Of a stretch of DNA of 64,000 bases, positions 62,220 to 64,000 are shown one piece after another. The stretch is from Pilaira anomala (lineage: Eukaryota; Mucoromycota; Mucoromycetes; Mucorales; Mucoraceae). The notes beneath the pieces were generated by a model, which did no database searches, was not told the DNA's origin, and worked only from the letters and a program-made list of their open reading frames with translations. The translations under genes were made by a program, and so were the position numbers. How positions within the stretch are numbered: position 1 is the stretch's first letter; each line of letters begins with the position of its first letter. The stretch spans positions 1 through 64,000 of the forward strand of contig JAIXMQ010000092.1 of assembly GCA_025716855.1 (NCBI GenBank). Reading direction: 5' to 3'.

Positions 62220-63458
62220 ATGGTTGAGTGTTCTTTAGTTACTGCTTTTGCAGCTATCGGTGCTGCCTTTATTGGTTTCAAAGTCTTGACACTTTTTAAG
62301 ACACTTTTTGATAGTTATGTAGCTTCTGGTATTTCTGTAAGTTTTTATACGCGACATCTCGAAAATATACTTATACCCATGAACTTTTATTAACATGGTA
62401 AAGTAGCTCAAGAAATTCGGTGCTGGTGAAGGTGCTTGGGCAGGTAAAGTTTTCTTTTTTTTAACGCGAAAGAGAGGGGCAAAAGGCTAATATCGTTTTA
62501 GTTGTTACTGGTGCTACTGACGGTATTGGCAAAGAATTTGCTTTACAACTCGCCAAAAACAAGTTTAACGTCTTATTAATTTCTCGTACTGCTTCTAAAT
62601 TGGAATCTGCTGCTAAGGATATCTGTAAGTATATACAACACACAAAAGAGAGAGTATGAAAGGAAATGTCTAATTGTTTTTATCTTTGATAAGCCGAACA
62701 ATTTGGTGTGGAAACAAAGACTTTTGCAATGGATTTCACAAAGGGTGATGCAGAAGATTTCAAAAAAGTTGGTGAAATCATCAACTCAATTCGTGTAGGT
62801 GTATTAGTCAACAATGTAGGTGTCAATCATGACATTCCCACTCCTTTTGCTGAAGAAGACGATACAATTATCAACAATATTATTGAAGTCAACATTAAGG
62901 GTCTTATGAAAATGACTAAACTTGTGCTTCCTCAAATGAAGGAAAATCACAAAGGTCTTATCTTCAATATGGGTTCTTTTGCTGGTTTAGTTCCTACTCC
63001 TTATTTATCTGTGTATTCTGCCGGTAAAGCATTTTTGTCTACTTGGTCTCAAGCTTTAGGTACTGAGGTTGCCAAGGATGGTATCGTTGTCGAACATGTC
63101 AATACTTATTTCGTCGTTTCTGCTATGAGTAAAATTCGTAAGCCTTCTCTTTTGATCCCTACCCCCAAGAACTATGTTGCTAGTGTCTTGCGTAAGGTTG
63201 GTGTTCCTTGTGGCGCTAACGTTCCTTTCACTTCTACTCCTTACCCTATGCACGGTGTTGCTAACTGGGCTATTAACAATTTGTTCACCAACCAATTCTG
63301 GGTTACTCAAAACGATAGTAAGTCTTTTACGTATATACACTGCAAATATTTATATTTATATTGACATTTTTTTTTTAATTACAGACATTCAAAAGGATAT
63401 TCGTAAGAGAGCTTTGCGTAAGCGTGAGCGTGAAGCCGCTGCCCGCAAGACAGAGTAA
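62220..63458 (+). CDS. IFA38: Very-long-chain 3-ketoacyl-CoA reductase
   Basis: Five exons (62220-62336, 62407-62443, 62502-62624, 62694-63317, 63385-63458) encode 324 residues. An N-terminal hydrophobic segment ([19 protein letters not shown]) anchors the protein in the ER. The SDR core has the NADP site [34 protein letters not shown], catalytic Ser in MGSFAG and the YxxxK pair in YSAGKAF. The C-terminus is highly charged ([13 protein letters not shown]) and carries a Lys at -3 with Arg at -4, resembling an ER-retrieval signal. It reduces 3-ketoacyl-CoA in fatty acid elongation for sphingolipid synthesis. It starts 111 bp after the UreG stop on the same strand. Confidence 0.93.
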
Positions 63459-63568
63459 AAAAAAAAAAAAATCAATCAATCAAAAAAAAAAAAAAATAAA
63501 AAAATAACCGTTGTTTTGACAACGAAAATAAAATAAAATACGAGTTTATTATGTAATACACTTTTTTC

Positions 63569-64000
63569 TTATTTGGCAGGTTCATATAACCAAGCATAAA
63601 GCGTTTCGTACTGTTGAATAAATGCATCGACTAGAAACTTGGGTGAATCTTTTGTAATTGCTGCAACATTCTATTTTTTTTTAAAAAAAAAAAAAATTAA
63701 TATAACACAAAAAAAAAAAAAAAAAAAACTATAATAAAGTAGGCACTTACAAGACAATGCGTAGACTGGGGAATAATAATCGATTTTGACAACCCACTAT
63801 CAAATTTTCTACGTAACTCTAAACTATTCACACTCAATTCTCTCCAACTATCCCATTCACCATCAATCCAAATCGTTCTTTCCAACTCAAGACTCCATCC
63901 ACCATAAGCCTTATTAATACCTTCTGCATTCGGTACAGACGGTACCCCATATTTACCAAACAGCGATTGACATAAATCAAGATAATGCTTATAGTTAAAC
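63569..64000 (-). CDS. C-terminus of a serine peptidase of family S28 (runs off right edge)
   Basis: Two visible exons (beyond 64000 to 63751, and 63670-63569) give the last ~119 residues. The sequence contains YGGWSLELERTIWIDGEWD, then SWRELSVNS, and PQSTHCLNVAA. These match the C-terminal part of S28 (Pro-Xaa carboxypeptidase / DPP II / thymus-specific protease) enzymes, with the catalytic Asp in EWDSW and His in THCL. The N-terminal part with the catalytic Ser and any signal peptide lies outside. Members act in secretion or the vacuole. Confidence 0.8.

Overview
The window looks like a gene-rich stretch of nuclear genome from an early-diverging filamentous fungus, most probably Mucoromycota (Mucorales-like). 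The evidence is high AT content with long A/T homopolymers, many small GT-AG introns of about 50-75 nt, and conserved eukaryotic housekeeping genes. A urease/UreG pair and fungal-type regulators are present. Intergenic regions carry decayed DNA transposons. No tRNA, rRNA or CRISPR array was recognised. All gene models are hand-spliced from the sequence; where exons are listed, the joined frame is open and the total length is a multiple of three.

Region by region: 1-6.5 kb is accessory DNA, with the start of an unknown gene at the left edge, decayed coding fragments, two copies of a pogo-like MITE and a PIF/Harbinger transposase relic that one MITE interrupts. 6.6-17 kb holds a trypsin-like protease, HSE1 (ESCRT-0), a divergent BORCS5-like gene, a GNAT acetyltransferase, mitochondrial Met-tRNA formyltransferase, a zinc-cluster-less transcription factor and ribosomal protein eL37. 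17-34.4 kb holds a MAPK kinase, an HSF-family factor, cytochrome c heme lyase, an unknown 494-aa acidic protein, tRNA m5U methyltransferase, ALA dehydratase, a membrane-anchored sphingomyelinase-like enzyme and mitochondrial TrpRS. 37-41 kb holds an F-box/WD40 protein and 3-ketoacyl-CoA thiolase. 41-54 kb is gene-poor and contains a 4.0-kb composite transposon-like structure. 54-64 kb holds guanylate kinase, urease, UreG, very-long-chain 3-ketoacyl-CoA reductase and the C-terminus of an S28 peptidase.

Functional groupings: urease and UreG are divergent neighbours and share a near-identical ~26-30 bp motif upstream of each start. HSE1 and the BORCS5-like gene are divergent and both act on endosomes/lysosomes. 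ALA dehydratase and cytochrome c heme lyase belong to heme biology. FMT1 and TrpRS serve mitochondrial translation.

The strongest candidate for something undescribed is the unit at 45338-49347. It has two ~400-bp inverted arms, each carrying the same truncated Tc1/mariner transposase C-terminus. Identical outer 16-bp ends abut TA on both sides, and the arms enclose a frameshifted gene with C2H2 zinc fingers and a PD-(D/E)XK-like motif.
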